Assembly (NCBI GenBank): GCA_963798195.1
Contig: CAWCSF010000010.1
Location: 1,240,001-1,304,000, forward strand
DNA length: 64,000 nucleotides
Source of the DNA: CAVSRC01 sp963798195
GTDB lineage: Bacteria > Pseudomonadota > Alphaproteobacteria > Rhizobiales > Kaistiaceae
Direction: 5' to 3'
Positions 9,085-17,258 of the stretch are shown here, in pieces (the stretch's first letter is position 1; each line of letters opens with the position of its first letter). The notes beneath the pieces are model-generated. The model worked only from the letters and a program-made list of their open reading frames with translations. It made no database searches and was not told the origin of the DNA. The position numbers and the translations under genes are program-made.

Positions 9085-9392
9085 GCCTTCTTCCCTGACG
9101 CCTTCCGTGCGGGCTTGGTCAGGCGCGTGCGGTTCTTCCTCACGCGGTTCCGGTATCCGACCACCGCAGCGTTGGCGACGGAGACGGCGCTTTTCCCGCT
9201 CGCGAACGAGATCGCCGCCTGGCGACCGGCTTGACCGGCGGCTACGCCTTTCTCGGTAAACATGCGCCGAAACTCGCGCTCGGCCACCGCCCCACCACCA
9301 GCAAGGCGCAGCATCCTCAGCGCAATGACCTGCTGCGCCTCTGCGGCCAGAAGTGTCGCGTTCAGGAAGAAAGAGAAAATCGACCGGGCCAT
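9081..9392 (-). CDS. Small conserved hypothetical protein
   Basis: 103 residues, with a helical N-terminal half (LLAAEAQQVIALRMLRLAGGG) and a strongly basic C-terminal tail (RNRVRKNRTRLTKPARKASGKKA). I recall similar short proteins with a VIALRM-type motif in alphaproteobacteria but know of no function; a phasin-like or nucleic-acid-binding role is speculation. The start ATG lies inside the end of the transglutaminase-like gene (31-bp overlap), so the two are probably cotranscribed. It converges on bpt with overlapping stop codons. Confidence 0.7.
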   Translation of the reverse strand: MARSIFSFFLNATLLAAEAQQVIALRMLRLAGGGAVAEREFRRMFTEKGVAAGQAGRQAAISFASGKSAVSVANAAVVGYRNRVRKNRTRLTKPARKASGKKA

Positions 9393-10318
9393 TGGCTCGC
9401 GCTCCCAACTGCCGGAGTCGGAGCGATGGCGCCGAACAGAGGCTCATACTCATCACAAGACGGATCGAAACGCGGTGCCGGCACTCTGTTCGCCAGCGGC
9501 GGCTCGACAAGTTCAGGCTTGACCTCGTCCGTCAGCACCTCGAAGTGCGCGAGGCGGACCTCGCCGAACGAGGCGATCATCGGCACATCGGCAGCGTCGC
9601 GACCGTGAACCATCGGCACGCGGCCGATGCGCGGGACGTTGTTGCGGGGATCGAACGTGCGCCACTGCCCGTCGAGGTAGGCCTCGAACCAGGCACAGAA
9701 ATCGCCCGGGCCGGCCGACGGCACGCCGATGTCGCCCAGATAGCCGCTGACGTAGCGCGCGGGAATGTTCATTGCGCGACAGAAGGTGATCGCGAGATGG
9801 GCGAAATCCCGACAAACGCCCTGCTTCTCCCGGAAGGCGTCATTCGCCGTCTTTGTCGGCCGCGCAAAGCCATAGCCAAAGGTGATGTGCTCGTGGACGA
9901 AGTCGCAGATCGCCTGCACGCGGGGCCAGCCGGGCTCGGTCTTGCCGAACAGCCGCCAAGCATCTTGGATCAGAAGGTCCAACTCGCAATACCGGCTCGC
10001 AGTGAGATAGCGCAGCGCCTCGAAAGGCAGGTCCTCGACGGGATGCTGTCGGGCATCCGCGAGAATTGTGTCGGGTCTGCCGGAATCCCGTACGATCCCG
10101 TCGAAAGTCAGTGTGAACGGTTCCGGGCCGACAACCAGACGGGAGCGCCGGTTTCCGAATTCATCGAAGAACACGTCCGGCAATGTCTCCGGATCTGTGC
10201 GCACCGTGCTTTCGGTGATGAAACGGCTCTCTTCCTCGGGTCTTGGATAAAGCGCGAGGACGACCGGCGTGCGAACGTCACAGTCGAGCGTGATCTTGAA
10301 ACCGACCCGGATATGCAT
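9362..10318 (-). CDS. Transglutaminase-like protein with Cys in place of the catalytic His
   Basis: 318-residue protein of the bacterial transglutaminase-like superfamily (COG1305): an N-terminal beta domain followed by the papain-like core. The nucleophile region GVCRDFAHL gives C169, and the final acid is D223 in TFDPRN. The position that usually holds the catalytic histidine reads DFCAWFEAYL, so C208 replaces it. No signal peptide is visible, so it is probably cytoplasmic. Members of this family are often encoded beside a second transglutaminase-like gene and alpha-E proteins; here a second copy lies divergently at 10424. Substrate unknown; a protease or amidase role is inference. Confidence 0.88.
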   Translation of the reverse strand: MHIRVGFKITLDCDVRTPVVLALYPRPEEESRFITESTVRTDPETLPDVFFDEFGNRRSRLVVGPEPFTLTFDGIVRDSGRPDTILADARQHPVEDLPFEALRYLTASRYCELDLLIQDAWRLFGKTEPGWPRVQAICDFVHEHITFGYGFARPTKTANDAFREKQGVCRDFAHLAITFCRAMNIPARYVSGYLGDIGVPSAGPGDFCAWFEAYLDGQWRTFDPRNNVPRIGRVPMVHGRDAADVPMIASFGEVRLAHFEVLTDEVKPELVEPPLANRVPAPRFDPSCDEYEPLFGAIAPTPAVGSASQWPGRFSLSS

Positions 10319-10423
10319 ACGACCCTCGCGAAAATCAGGTAAGCCCCAGACCGATGGAACTACTGTGCGGTGAATTTGTTCCCGTTACGGGACGTTTCTG
10401 CCTCGCCTAAAGGAATTTGGATA

Positions 10424-11332
10424 ATGACGACGCTGCGTGTCCGCCACCGCACGCATTACCGTTACGCGCGCCCGGTTGCTTTCGGCGTCCACCGCCTCAT
10501 GCTGCGCCCCCGTGACGGGCACGATATGCGCATTCTCAACTCGACGCTGACGATCTCGCCAGCGGCCCAGCTTCACTGGGAGTTCGACGTGTTTGGCAAT
10601 TCCGTCGCGTATGCGGCCTTTCGGCAGGAAGCGTCGGAACTGACGGTGGAAAGCGAACTGCTTCTGCGCCGCTTTGCCTTCGACAACCCGGCCGGGCTGC
10701 GCTCGCACGATGCAATGCCGTATCCCGTCGTCCACAGCAATGAGGAACTGATCGACCTTGCGCCTCTGCTGCGCGTGCATTGTCCCGACGACAACGAGGC
10801 GCTTCAGCGATGGCTCCGCGAAGTCCTGCCCGATCTGCCGAACGACAGCCTCGCGGTTCTCCGGGCCTTGGCCACCGCCGTTCACAACGGGCTTGCCTAC
10901 CGCCGCCGGGAGGAACCCGGAGTGCAGACGCCCGGTGAAACCCTTGCCAAGGGGTCCGGCACCTGCCGCGATTACGCGTTTCTGTTCATGGAGGCCGCCC
11001 GCCACCTTGGTTTCGCGGCCCGCTTCGTCACCGGCTATCTCTACGATCCGGCGACGGATGTCGGCGGCGGCAGCGGCGCTGCTGTTACCGGCGGCGGCGC
11101 AACCCATGCCTGGGCGGACATATTCGTTCCTGGCGCAGGCTGGGTGGAATTCGATCCGACCAACCTGATCGTCGCGGGAAACAACCTCGTTCGTGTCGCC
11201 ACGACGCGGACGCCGTCACAGGCACTGCCGGTGAGCGGGACTTACAGCCACGACGGTGTTCCCTCGCCGACCATGGAAGTCACGGTAAGCCTGACAGAAA
11301 GCGTAGACGACAGCATCCAGATCGTTGCCTAG
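10424..11332 (+). CDS. Transglutaminase-like family protein (full catalytic triad)
   Basis: 302-residue paralogue of the neighbouring gene. It has the N-terminal Bact_transglu_N domain (RVRHRTHYRYARPVAFGVHRLMLRPR) and a transglutaminase core with an intact triad: C181 in GTCRDYAFLF, H228 in THAWADIFV and D244 in EFDPTN. No signal peptide. I chose the ATG at 10424 because the family begins with a short MTTLRVRH-like segment and AAAGGAATT stands about ten bases upstream. The 105 bp between this gene and its divergent partner should hold both promoters. Confidence 0.92.
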   Translation: MTTLRVRHRTHYRYARPVAFGVHRLMLRPRDGHDMRILNSTLTISPAAQLHWEFDVFGNSVAYAAFRQEASELTVESELLLRRFAFDNPAGLRSHDAMPYPVVHSNEELIDLAPLLRVHCPDDNEALQRWLREVLPDLPNDSLAVLRALATAVHNGLAYRRREEPGVQTPGETLAKGSGTCRDYAFLFMEAARHLGFAARFVTGYLYDPATDVGGGSGAAVTGGGATHAWADIFVPGAGWVEFDPTNLIVAGNNLVRVATTRTPSQALPVSGTYSHDGVPSPTMEVTVSLTESVDDSIQIVA

Positions 11333-11335
11333 GGG

Positions 11336-12169
11336 TCAGAGTTCCCGCACGCGCACGTTTCGCCAGCGACACGCGGCATGCGGTCCCCAACGCGCTTCAC
11401 CCATGCGCGGATCGTTGTCATGCACTTCGAAAGCGATGTGGCCGCGCGGGCCAAGGAGCGCGGCGATCTTGTCGGCGTCATAGTGCGGGTGGCGCATCGC
11501 TGCGGCATCCAGTTCGGCTATGACGACGCCGTTGATCGTCGATGTCAGGCGCGGCTTGGCGCCCTTCACTGTGATACGGAATTCGTTCCAGTCGCCCCAC
11601 TTCCATGCGGCGAGGAATTCCTCTCCCGAGGCGGCGCGGGTCAGCAATGCCGGCTTGTCGGGCGTGACCGGTTCAAGTGTGGTCGCCGGGTCTTCCAGTT
11701 TCAGCCCGATCGCATTTCCCCGGGAGTCGTATTTGGCGTCGACGTTGAATGCGATGGCGTGAAAACGGCCAATCCCGTTGCCGTAGAAACCGCCGATGTT
11801 TCCCGACTTGCGATGGTCGAGCAGAATCTGAAACCCCGTCGAGCCGATGTCGCTCGCCCGCACCATGATGCCCGTGTCGGCGGGCCAGTCCGGCTTAGCC
11901 TCAAAGACCAGTTCGAAATCTGCAAACGTCTCCTCGCTGACCAGATACGCGCCAAGGCCGCTGCCCGGCGGATCCTGACGCCCAACGATGGCGCCGTCCT
12001 CCACCGTCCACTTGCCGGTATGCGCGTCGGCGCGACTCCAGGCGTCCGTATCGCGGCTCGGCCAGGACTCGTCGGGCGAACGCGGTGCATTATGCCGCGG
12101 GACGGCGCGCCAGCCTGCCAGCGTCTTGCCATCGAAAATCGACCTGAAGCTATCGCCCGCGGCTGCCAT
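11336..12169 (-). CDS. DUF1080 (3-keto-disaccharide hydrolase fold) protein
   Basis: 277 residues with a concanavalin-like DUF1080 fold. Signature pieces are FRSIFDGKTLAGWRAV at the start, GKWTVEDGAIVGRQDPPG, FADFELVFEAKPDW, and WNEFRITVKGAKPRLTSTINGVVIAELD. Many DUF1080 proteins are secreted and bind or cleave glycans, but I see no signal peptide here. GGAG lies seven bases before the ATG at 12169. It ends three bases from the stop of the convergent transglutaminase-like gene. Actual substrate cannot be told from sequence. Confidence 0.85.
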   Translation of the reverse strand: MAAAGDSFRSIFDGKTLAGWRAVPRHNAPRSPDESWPSRDTDAWSRADAHTGKWTVEDGAIVGRQDPPGSGLGAYLVSEETFADFELVFEAKPDWPADTGIMVRASDIGSTGFQILLDHRKSGNIGGFYGNGIGRFHAIAFNVDAKYDSRGNAIGLKLEDPATTLEPVTPDKPALLTRAASGEEFLAAWKWGDWNEFRITVKGAKPRLTSTINGVVIAELDAAAMRHPHYDADKIAALLGPRGHIAFEVHDNDPRMGEARWGPHAACRWRNVRVREL

Positions 12170-12305
12170 GCGTCTTCTCCCATGAGCGGGACTCCTGCCC
12201 GCTTGACACCGTTTCTACAGGAGTTGGCGAAATGCGATAAGACAGTGGCTTGCCGCCGGCACAAAGTAGGTTGCCGGTTGCACATCTTGGACCCGGAGCT
12301 TCGTC

Positions 12306-12782
12306 GTGACCCGCGAGCAGATGATAGCCCATCTCCGAACTGCCAATGGCGTGGCGCGCGAGGCTGCCCGGCACGGCCATCACCCCTTTGGCACCATCCT
12401 TGTCGGGCCCGACAACGAGGTCCTGATGCGTCAGGGCAACCTTGATGTGGTGCATCATGCCGAGACCGAGACCGCCCGGCGCGCCGCCGCTGCCTATGGC
12501 CCGGAATTTCTCTGGACCTGCACGTTGGTCACGACCTTCGAGCCCTGCGCCATGTGCACCGGCACGATGTACTGGGCGAACATCGGCCGGCTGGTGTATG
12601 GCGTCGAAGAGAAAACCCTGCTGGTCCTCACCGGCGACAGCAGAGAGAATCCCACCATGTCGCTCTCTTCGCGCGCCGTCCTTGGTTCCGGCCAAAAGAA
12701 TATCGAAATTCACGGGCCGTTTCCGGAACTCGAGGACGAATTGACCGGACCGCATCGAGATTTCTGGAAGCGCGCGCCCTGA
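12306..12782 (+). CDS. Nucleoside/nucleobase deaminase (CMP/dCMP deaminase family)
   Basis: 158-residue zinc-dependent deaminase. The zinc site is complete: HAE at 51-53 and PCAMC at 80-84 (C81, C84). The overall pattern HHPFGTILVGPDNEVL with a C-terminal HRDFWKR tail resembles guanine deaminase and cytosine deaminase-like members; the product lacks the features of TadA. The start is GTG at 12306. A Nudix gene follows after a single base, so the two are likely cotranslated and may both act on nucleotides or damaged bases. The precise substrate is open. Confidence 0.87.
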   Translation: MTREQMIAHLRTANGVAREAARHGHHPFGTILVGPDNEVLMRQGNLDVVHHAETETARRAAAAYGPEFLWTCTLVTTFEPCAMCTGTMYWANIGRLVYGVEEKTLLVLTGDSRENPTMSLSSRAVLGSGQKNIEIHGPFPELEDELTGPHRDFWKRAP

Positions 12783-12783
12783 C

Positions 12784-13254
12784 ATGCCCCAATTGAGCGC
12801 AGGTCTGCTTCTGCATCGCCGCCGCGCCGGCCAGATGGAAGTCCTGCTCGTCCATCCCGGCGGGCCATTCTGGGCGAAGAAGGACCTCGCGGCCTGGTCG
12901 ATCCCGAAAGGTCACGTCGATCCCGGGGAAGATCACCTTGCGGCGGCGCGGAGAGAGTTCGCCGAAGAAACCGGCGGCACAGCGCCGGCGGAGGCTTCAC
13001 ATCTCGGCAACTTCCGTCAGCCCGGCGGAAAAATCGTGATCGCCTTCGCTGCGGAAGGCGACTTCGATCCCGCGGGCTTCACGTCCAACACATTCACCAT
13101 GGAGTGGCCACCGCGATCTGGCCGCACGGGCGAGTTCCCCGAGGCCGACAAGGCAGCATGGTTCACGCTGCCCGCCGCGGCGGAGAAAATCGCCAAGGGT
13201 CAGCGCGCGATCCTTGACGCTCTTGCCAAGCAGCTCGGCCCGGCTGATCGCTAG
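12784..13254 (+). CDS. NUDIX hydrolase
   Basis: 156-residue protein with a full Nudix box at residues 43-64 (GHVDPGEDHLAAARREF then AEETGG), which binds the metal used to split nucleoside diphosphate-linked substrates. The start MPQLSAGLLLHRR and the PFWAKKDLAAWSIPKGHV segment resemble bacterial Nudix proteins related to diadenosine polyphosphate or bis(5'-nucleosyl) hydrolases. It starts one base after the deaminase gene and its stop overlaps the stop of the convergent GST gene. Substrate not determinable here. Confidence 0.9.
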   Translation: MPQLSAGLLLHRRRAGQMEVLLVHPGGPFWAKKDLAAWSIPKGHVDPGEDHLAAARREFAEETGGTAPAEASHLGNFRQPGGKIVIAFAAEGDFDPAGFTSNTFTMEWPPRSGRTGEFPEADKAAWFTLPAAAEKIAKGQRAILDALAKQLGPADR

Positions 13255-13901
13255 CCGCCGATCGTATTTTTCAGGATGTCGTAGTCGACACAAACGGCTT
13301 TCACGAACGCAGGCCGCGCCATCAGCCGTTCGTGCCACGCGTCGACGCTCGCCAGCGGCTCACGTTCGATTTCCATCGTGTACCAGCGATAGAGTAGCGA
13401 ACCGGCGGCGATATCACCGTAGGTGAGCCGCTCGCCGGCGAGATAGGGCGTCCTGCGGAGCTGCGCGTCCAGAATGCGGAAACAGGCATTGGCGGCCGCC
13501 ATCGCATTCGCAATCGCCTTTTTGTCGCGGAACTCCGGCTTGGTCCGCGATGCCAGCGAGAACACCGAACCCCACGCCGGCTGGAAGCGCATGGCGGTCC
13601 AGTCCGCCCACTGATCGGCCGGCGCCCGCGCCTTCGGCGCTTCCGGCCACAGGTTGCCGGCACCATAGGTCGCTGAAAGGTAGCGGATGATCGCGTGGCT
13701 CTCCCACAGCGTCAGGTCCCCGTCCTTCAGCGTCGGCACGAGGCCGTTCGGATTCATCGCCAGGTATTCCGGCGTGTCGACGCCGCCGAAATTCAGCCCA
13801 AGCTCCACCTGCGAATAGGGCACGCGGAGTTCCTCGAGCGCCCACACCGCCTTCTGGACGTTCACCGATGTCTTGCGGCCGTAGAGGGTTACGTCAGCCA
13901 A
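13251..13901 (-). CDS. Glutathione S-transferase family protein
   Basis: 216-residue GST. The N-terminal thioredoxin fold shows LYGRKTSVNVQKAVWALEEL (S12 is the likely catalytic serine), NPNGLVPTL with the cis-proline, and WESHAIIRYL for glutathione gamma-glutamyl contact. The C-terminal helical domain includes YLAGERLTYGDIAAG. The start appears to be TTG at 13901, supported by a strong GGGAGGCG ribosome site about seven bases upstream; the family begins exactly at this point. Physiological substrate unknown. Confidence 0.92.
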   Translation of the reverse strand: MADVTLYGRKTSVNVQKAVWALEELRVPYSQVELGLNFGGVDTPEYLAMNPNGLVPTLKDGDLTLWESHAIIRYLSATYGAGNLWPEAPKARAPADQWADWTAMRFQPAWGSVFSLASRTKPEFRDKKAIANAMAAANACFRILDAQLRRTPYLAGERLTYGDIAAGSLLYRWYTMEIEREPLASVDAWHERLMARPAFVKAVCVDYDILKNTIGG

Positions 13902-13993
13902 AACCCGCCTCCCCTGCTTCTCTTTTCGCGTCTTGCTACCACGCCGGCCCAGTCCCGCGCACCACTGATCGCCGAGTGACAGCCATCCCGATG

Positions 13994-14410
13994 CTATTCG
14001 CCTATCAGATGGAGGATGATCTCGCGGTTATGACCGCTTGCGCGGTGCTCGACCATGTAGATTCCCTGCCAGGTTCCAAGCGCCATCCGCCCCTCAACCA
14101 CCGGGACGGACAGGCTGGTCTGGGTCAGCGCAGTCCGGATATGCGCCGGCATGTCGTCAGGGCCTTCCAGATCGTGGACGTAATCGGCCAATTCCGGCGC
14201 TATCTTCCCGAAAAACGCCATCAGATCGGTCCGGACGTCCGGGTCGGCATTCTCCTGAATCAACAGCGACGCCGAAGTGTGGCGGCAGAAGACCGTCAAA
14301 ATTCCGGTGTGCATACCTTGGCCGCCCACCCACGCAGCGATGTCGGCGGTAATCATCGTGAACCCCTTGCCGCGGGTCGCGACAGTCAATCGGTGTGTCA
14401 TCTGGCGCAT
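13994..14410 (-). CDS. YjbQ family protein (secondary thiamine-phosphate synthase fold)
   Basis: 138-residue UPF0047/YjbQ protein. Family features: GILTVFCRHTSASLLIQENADPDVRTDL near residue 45, the HIRTALTQTSLSVPVVEGRMALGTWQGIYMVEHR block, and the terminal REIILHLIGE. The conserved histidines form the presumed metal or phosphate site. Some members show thiamine-phosphate synthase activity in vitro but the role in vivo is unsettled. The ATG at 14410 has GAGG eight bases upstream and fits the usual N terminus MRQ.TRRLTV. Confidence 0.9.
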   Translation of the reverse strand: MRQMTHRLTVATRGKGFTMITADIAAWVGGQGMHTGILTVFCRHTSASLLIQENADPDVRTDLMAFFGKIAPELADYVHDLEGPDDMPAHIRTALTQTSLSVPVVEGRMALGTWQGIYMVEHRASGHNREIILHLIGE

Positions 14411-14502
14411 GCGGGTGCCCTCGAACAGACGTGCCAAATGTCGCGCTTGCAGGCGTCGGCGGTACCTACCACGTTTTGGAAACGCAGCTTTTGCAGCGCC
14501 TT

Positions 14503-14540
14503 TGCTGCATCGCAGCATTCATATTTGAATTGTGCTGCAT
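14503..14540. repeat. Repeated TGCTGCAT motif and GCTGC/GCAGC inverted repeat
   Basis: GCTGC at 14504-14508 and GCAGC at 14512-14516 form a perfect inverted repeat around three bases. The word TGCTGCAT occurs at 14503-14510 and again at 14533-14540, 30 bp apart, about three helical turns. They lie in the 268-bp gap between yjbQ and the DUF1127 gene, on the upstream side of both. A protein-binding site for control of the DUF1127 gene is possible but not shown. Confidence 0.3.
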
Positions 14541-14678
14541 TGCGTGAAGTGCAAGGCGGGTATGCGATATTCCCTCTGCACAGTGTCTGGGGCGCTGCCT
14601 ATCTTCTGCATCGAAGGACGGCGAATGAGTAACCGATGTGCCGCCCGATAGAATTTGAATGCGAAAGGCAGGACTACC

Positions 14679-14831
14679 ATGACGAACCGGATCGTTTCCA
14701 CGTACCGCTCTTGGCGGAAGTACCGCGAGACCTACAACGAGTTGATGCGTCTCTCGAATCGCGACCTCGCGGATTTGGGCATCACCCCGGCGGACATCCC
14801 CACGATCGCCCGCAAGTCCGCCTCGCTCTAA
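14679..14831 (+). CDS. DUF1127 microprotein (YjiS-like)
   Basis: A 50-residue protein: MTNRIVSTYRSWRKYRETY, then NELMRLSNRDLADLGITPADI and a short tail. The L..L..R.L.DLGI pattern is the DUF1127 hallmark. Proteins of this kind in Agrobacterium and other alphaproteobacteria are Arg-rich, affect phosphate or stress physiology and bind RNA in some cases; that is family knowledge, not shown here. AGGCAGGA lies just before the ATG, and an intrinsic terminator follows at 14922-14956, so it is a compact single-gene unit. It is easily missed because it is below common length cut-offs. Confidence 0.9.
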   Translation: MTNRIVSTYRSWRKYRETYNELMRLSNRDLADLGITPADIPTIARKSASL

Positions 14832-14921
14832 GGAATTCGCCCCGGGTGTTCTCCTCCCTCACCCGGGCGCGATAAGGGAGCTGGAACGGCGTCCTCCCAC
14901 GTCCCCCAGCCCCGAAAGAGA

Positions 14922-14956
14922 AACGCCCGCCGATTTCCTCCCCGGCGGGCGTTTTT
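14922..14956 (+). terminator. Intrinsic terminator after the DUF1127 gene
   Basis: AACGCCCGCCG at 14922-14932 pairs exactly with CGGCGGGCGTT at 14943-14953 around a 10-base loop and is followed by a run of five T ending at 14956. It lies 90 bp after the DUF1127 stop and 52 bp before trmFO. Confidence 0.9.
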
Positions 14957-15008
14957 CATTTCTGCACCTCCGTTGAATGGAAACGGCGCCGCGACTAGGG
15001 TCGCCGCC

Positions 15009-16409
15009 ATGCTTTCTCCCATCCATGTTATCGGCGGCGGGCTAGCTGGCTCGGAGGCTGCCTGGCAGGCGGCGAATCGCGGCGTGCCTGTGGTGCTGCA
15101 CGAGATGCGGCCGGGGCGCCGGACCGAGGCGCATCAGACCGACCAATTAGCCGAGTTGGTCTGCTCCAACTCATTTCGCTCTGACGACCACCAGAACAAC
15201 GCCGTTGGTCTCCTCCACGAGGAGTTGCGGCGCGCGGGCTCCCTGGTCATGCAGACTGCCGACGCCCATCAGGTGCCTGCTGGCGGGGCACTGGCCGTCG
15301 ATCGCGAAGGCTTCGCCGCTGCCATCACCGCGGCGCTGGCCGAGAACCCATTGATAACGATCGAGCGGCGCGAGGTCGCTGGACTGCCGCCAGCAGATTG
15401 GGACAACGTCATCGTCGCAACCGGTCCGCTGACTTCGCCAGCGCTTGCGGCAGGTATTCGTGGCCTCACCGGGGAGGACGCCCTCGCTTTCTTCGACGCC
15501 ATTGCACCAATCGTTCACTTCGATTCCATTGACATGGACGTCGCCTGGTTCCAGTCGCGCTACGACAAGACCGGACCCGGCGGCACGGGCGCTGATTACA
15601 TCAACTGCCCGATGGAAAAGGCCCAGTACGATGACTTCGTCGACGCGCTGTTGGGCGGCGAGCCGCACAAGCATCACGACTGGGAAAATATCCCCTACTT
15701 CGATGGCTGCCTGCCGATCGAGGTGATGGCCGAGCGCGGGCGCGAGACGCTGCGCTACGGGCCGATGAAGCCCGTCGGATTGACGAACCCGCGCAATCCG
15801 ATGGTGAAATCCTACGCTATCGTCCAGCTCCGTCAGGACAACGCGCTGGGCACGCTCTACAACATGGTCGGCTTCCAGACCCGCCTGCGCTACGCGATCC
15901 AGGCCGACATCTTCCGCATGATCCCGGGCTTGGAACAGGCTCAGTTCGCGCGGCTCGGCGGCCTTCACCGCAACACCTTTCTCAATTCGCCGAAGCTGCT
16001 CGACGGCATCCTCCGCCTCAAGGCCGCCCCGCGCCTGCGCTTTGCCGGCCAGATCACCGGCTGCGAGGGTTACGTCGAGTCTGCTGCCATCGGTCTGCTC
16101 GCCGGACGCTTCGCCGCATCTGAACGTCTGGGTCAAGATGTTGTGGCGCCACCACTGACCACGGCGTTCGGCGCCATACTCGGCCACATTACCGGCGGCC
16201 ACCTCTCGGCGGACGAGGCGGGCACGCGCTCCTTCCAGCCGATGAACGTGAATTTCGGGCTCTTCCCCGATATCGCGGTCGCGCCTGAGCCCGGCAAGAA
16301 GCTCAAGGGCCCAGAGCGGGGCAAGGCGAAGCGGCAGGCGATCTCCGCCCGCGCCCTCCGCGATCTGGATGGTTGGCTCGCGCAACCAACAGCCGACGCA
16401 GCCGAATAG
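15009..16409 (+). CDS. trmFO: tRNA (m5U54) methyltransferase, folate- and FAD-dependent
   Basis: Methylates U54 of the tRNA T-loop using methylene-tetrahydrofolate and reduced FAD. The 466-residue protein begins with the FAD-binding VIGGGLAGSEAAWQAA and has the conserved VCSNSFRSD segment. The nucleophile region INCPMEKAQY supplies a conserved cysteine, and the C-terminal half carries GLHRNTFLNSPKLL, GQITGCEGYVESAAIGLLAG and TAFGAILGHITGG. The ATG at 15009 fits the family; a longer in-frame start at 14973 would run into the terminator area. Its stop touches the stop of the convergent gene with no gap. Confidence 0.97.
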   Translation: MLSPIHVIGGGLAGSEAAWQAANRGVPVVLHEMRPGRRTEAHQTDQLAELVCSNSFRSDDHQNNAVGLLHEELRRAGSLVMQTADAHQVPAGGALAVDREGFAAAITAALAENPLITIERREVAGLPPADWDNVIVATGPLTSPALAAGIRGLTGEDALAFFDAIAPIVHFDSIDMDVAWFQSRYDKTGPGGTGADYINCPMEKAQYDDFVDALLGGEPHKHHDWENIPYFDGCLPIEVMAERGRETLRYGPMKPVGLTNPRNPMVKSYAIVQLRQDNALGTLYNMVGFQTRLRYAIQADIFRMIPGLEQAQFARLGGLHRNTFLNSPKLLDGILRLKAAPRLRFAGQITGCEGYVESAAIGLLAGRFAASERLGQDVVAPPLTTAFGAILGHITGGHLSADEAGTRSFQPMNVNFGLFPDIAVAPEPGKKLKGPERGKAKRQAISARALRDLDGWLAQPTADAAE

Positions 16410-17231
16410 CTACCAACTGCGCGCAGCCCGCCAGATCGTCCAGTGCCGCCGCCAGGGCGCCAGTTCGGCCCCGGCGAACGGGTCGTAGCCCGGACGGTCC
16501 ATCCGATCGAGGATCGGCTTCACCAGCGCCACTGGCAGGAACGCCGTCTTGAGTGCCGCCGGCATTGCCCTGATCTCGGGCATCGCCTTGTCGAGATGCG
16601 TGCGTGCAATTGCCCGCAGTTCGGCAAGCGTCCCCAACAATGCGGCGGTAGACCGACGAGCAACCAGCGTCGTGCGATCCAGCTTGTGCCGCGTTGCAAG
16701 GTCAGCCGGCAGGTAGCATTGCCCTCGCGCGGCATGGACTGGAAAGGCCCGCATGAGTCCGGTAAGAGCGTAGGCGACGCCGGCATGGCCCGCCGCGCCC
16801 GCCACTCGTGGATCGTGGCCGCCGGCCAGAATGATCGCACCGAGTTGAATGAGCGCCGATGACGTCTCCCCGGCGTAGCCCTCAAGATCGTTTAGCGTCG
16901 GCATCTGGTCATCGTAGAGATCGAATGTGCGCGCATCGAGCAACCCCTCGACGCCCCCAAGCGGCAGAGAAAAATTGCGGATCGTTTCAATCAGCGCGTC
17001 GGCGATCGGACTGCCGCCACCGCCGCCGATCAGAGCGTCGCGCCACCACTGCAGACGAATCTCGCCCAGCGTTGGTTCATGGGTCGTGTCGCGTATCCGT
17101 GCGACTTCAGCATTGAACGCATGGAGCGCAAAGAGGTGCCGACGCGCTTCGCCCGGCGCAAAAAGGTCCGCGACATAACGGTCCCGGTCCGAGTCGCGCA
17201 CCTTGTTCGCGCAGTGCTCGTAGACATCCAT
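16410..17231 (-). CDS. Squalene/phytoene synthase-family protein (NDUFAF6-like)
   Basis: 273 residues of the trans-isoprenyl diphosphate synthase fold. Near the N terminus DRDRYVADLFAPGEARRHLFALHAFNAEVARIRD replaces the usual first aspartate-rich motif, and the second region reads YDDQMPTLNDLEGYAGETSSALIQL. This pattern is that of the branch related to mitochondrial NDUFAF6, a complex I assembly factor, and not of carotenoid or hopanoid enzymes. It lies downstream of yajC-secD-secF and the Mth938-like gene, the usual alphaproteobacterial arrangement. Whether it has prenyl-transferase activity is unknown. Confidence 0.87.
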   Translation of the reverse strand: MDVYEHCANKVRDSDRDRYVADLFAPGEARRHLFALHAFNAEVARIRDTTHEPTLGEIRLQWWRDALIGGGGGSPIADALIETIRNFSLPLGGVEGLLDARTFDLYDDQMPTLNDLEGYAGETSSALIQLGAIILAGGHDPRVAGAAGHAGVAYALTGLMRAFPVHAARGQCYLPADLATRHKLDRTTLVARRSTAALLGTLAELRAIARTHLDKAMPEIRAMPAALKTAFLPVALVKPILDRMDRPGYDPFAGAELAPWRRHWTIWRAARSW

Positions 17232-17258
17232 ATGTGAGATATGACGCCGGCCTGTTCG

